Positions 63,640 to 64,000 of a stretch of DNA of 64,000 bases are shown here, in pieces (within the stretch, counting starts at the first letter, position 1; each line of letters opens with the position of its first letter). The notes under the pieces are model-generated. The model was not told the origin of the DNA. It worked only from the letters and a program-made list of their open reading frames with translations, and searched no databases. The stretch is from Hippopus hippopus (Eukaryota; Mollusca; Bivalvia; Cardiida; Cardiidae). The stretch covers positions 20,525,881-20,589,880 of the forward strand of contig OX328096.1 of the NCBI GenBank assembly GCA_946811185.2, written 5' to 3'. A program made the position numbers and the translations under genes.

Positions 63640-63756
63640 AAATATCATACAGAATTATACTAAGATCTAGATCCAACAGCACAAAACATGCAATCTGATC
63701 TTGGATCCAATTTGACCACAATTACAACTGAGCGCTTTTTTGTCAACCTAATTTTA
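63640..63756. repeat. Family E fragment
   Basis: TAGATCCAACAGCACAAAAC and TGCAATCTGATCTTGGATCC form a weak stem immediately before the last family A copy. Confidence 0.45.
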
Positions 63757-63976
63757 CGGGTAAACTCTTTACCGTACAACCAAATTATAGACTTGTCCAA
63801 ATTTAGGGCATTTTGCAGAAGACAAATTGATGAGATATGAGTATGAAAGGGTAGAAAAATAATGTGGGGAAAAGGAGAAAATGCTGGCTATCAGTATTTT
63901 CTCTTTTTACATTATTGTTTTCAAAAGCTTTCTTCTGTGGGGTTGTTAAAACCTGGGACTGTTTGGTAAAGGTTTG
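63757..63976 (-). mobile_element. Family A MITE
   Basis: ACTCTTTACCGTACAACC start, core GGGGAAAAGGAGAAAATGC with centre GGCTATC, ends TTTGGTAAAGGTTTGA. Confidence 0.78.
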
Positions 63977-64000
63977 ATGATTAACCCCTGTAGTGCTAAT

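Overview
This is AT-rich animal nuclear DNA dominated by short non-autonomous transposable elements. It contains no long open reading frame, rRNA gene, CRISPR array or prokaryotic operon. The repeat community suggests a bivalve mollusc: long-palindrome MITEs, tRNA-derived SINEs with CAAACAAA tails, and Helentron/HINE (pearl)-like elements with tandem units of about 157 bp. A heterodont such as Dreissena or a relative is my best guess from memory of similar repeats; no search was run.

The main constituent, called family A here, is a MITE of about 220-230 bp present in roughly 75-80 full, partial or broken copies on both strands, about a quarter of the window. It is bounded by TTAA, has termini CCCTTTACCA/TGGTAAAGGG, and carries a near-perfect odd-length hairpin of about 45 bp at its centre, whose single middle base reports orientation. 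Nested insertions at 56034-56263 and 14061-14288 show directly that it duplicates TTAA. Many copies sit end to end sharing one TTAA. Other families: B (about 250 bp, ends GAGCCATGCTCTG), C (ends GGTCCGTATTCACC), D (ends TGGCCTGCAACACGCG, TA duplication), E (core AGATCAGACTGCACA, best copies ending TTAACCCTTA/TAAGGGTTAA), F (668 bp, TA duplication), and several fold-back palindromes.

Layout: 0-7.5 kb mixed MITE and SINE pieces; 7.7-9.3 kb a HINE-like element with seven tandem units of about 158 bp; 9.5-18.2 kb dense family A, with a second HINE-like element inside one copy (10.7-11.6 kb) and a family F element (12.7-13.4 kb); 18.2-23.3 kb repeat-poor, with a perfect 97-bp tandem duplication; 24.2-25.7 kb a CAGGG-ended element with a 5-bp duplication; 28.9-30.0 kb a CAGGG-ended element with a 6-bp duplication inside a family A copy; 31.8-40.1 kb MITEs plus the only exon-like signals; 45.8-47.7 kb a three-level nest (E containing a CAGGG element containing a CCGG-flanked fold-back); 48-64 kb dense family A again.

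The only protein-coding evidence is weak. A 32-nt internal exon candidate (31873-31904) and two terminal exon candidates (32483-32539 and 40006-40060) have good splice signals and compatible reading phases. The window is best read as intron or intergenic DNA of a gene on the + strand, shaped by successive waves of TTAA-targeting MITEs.
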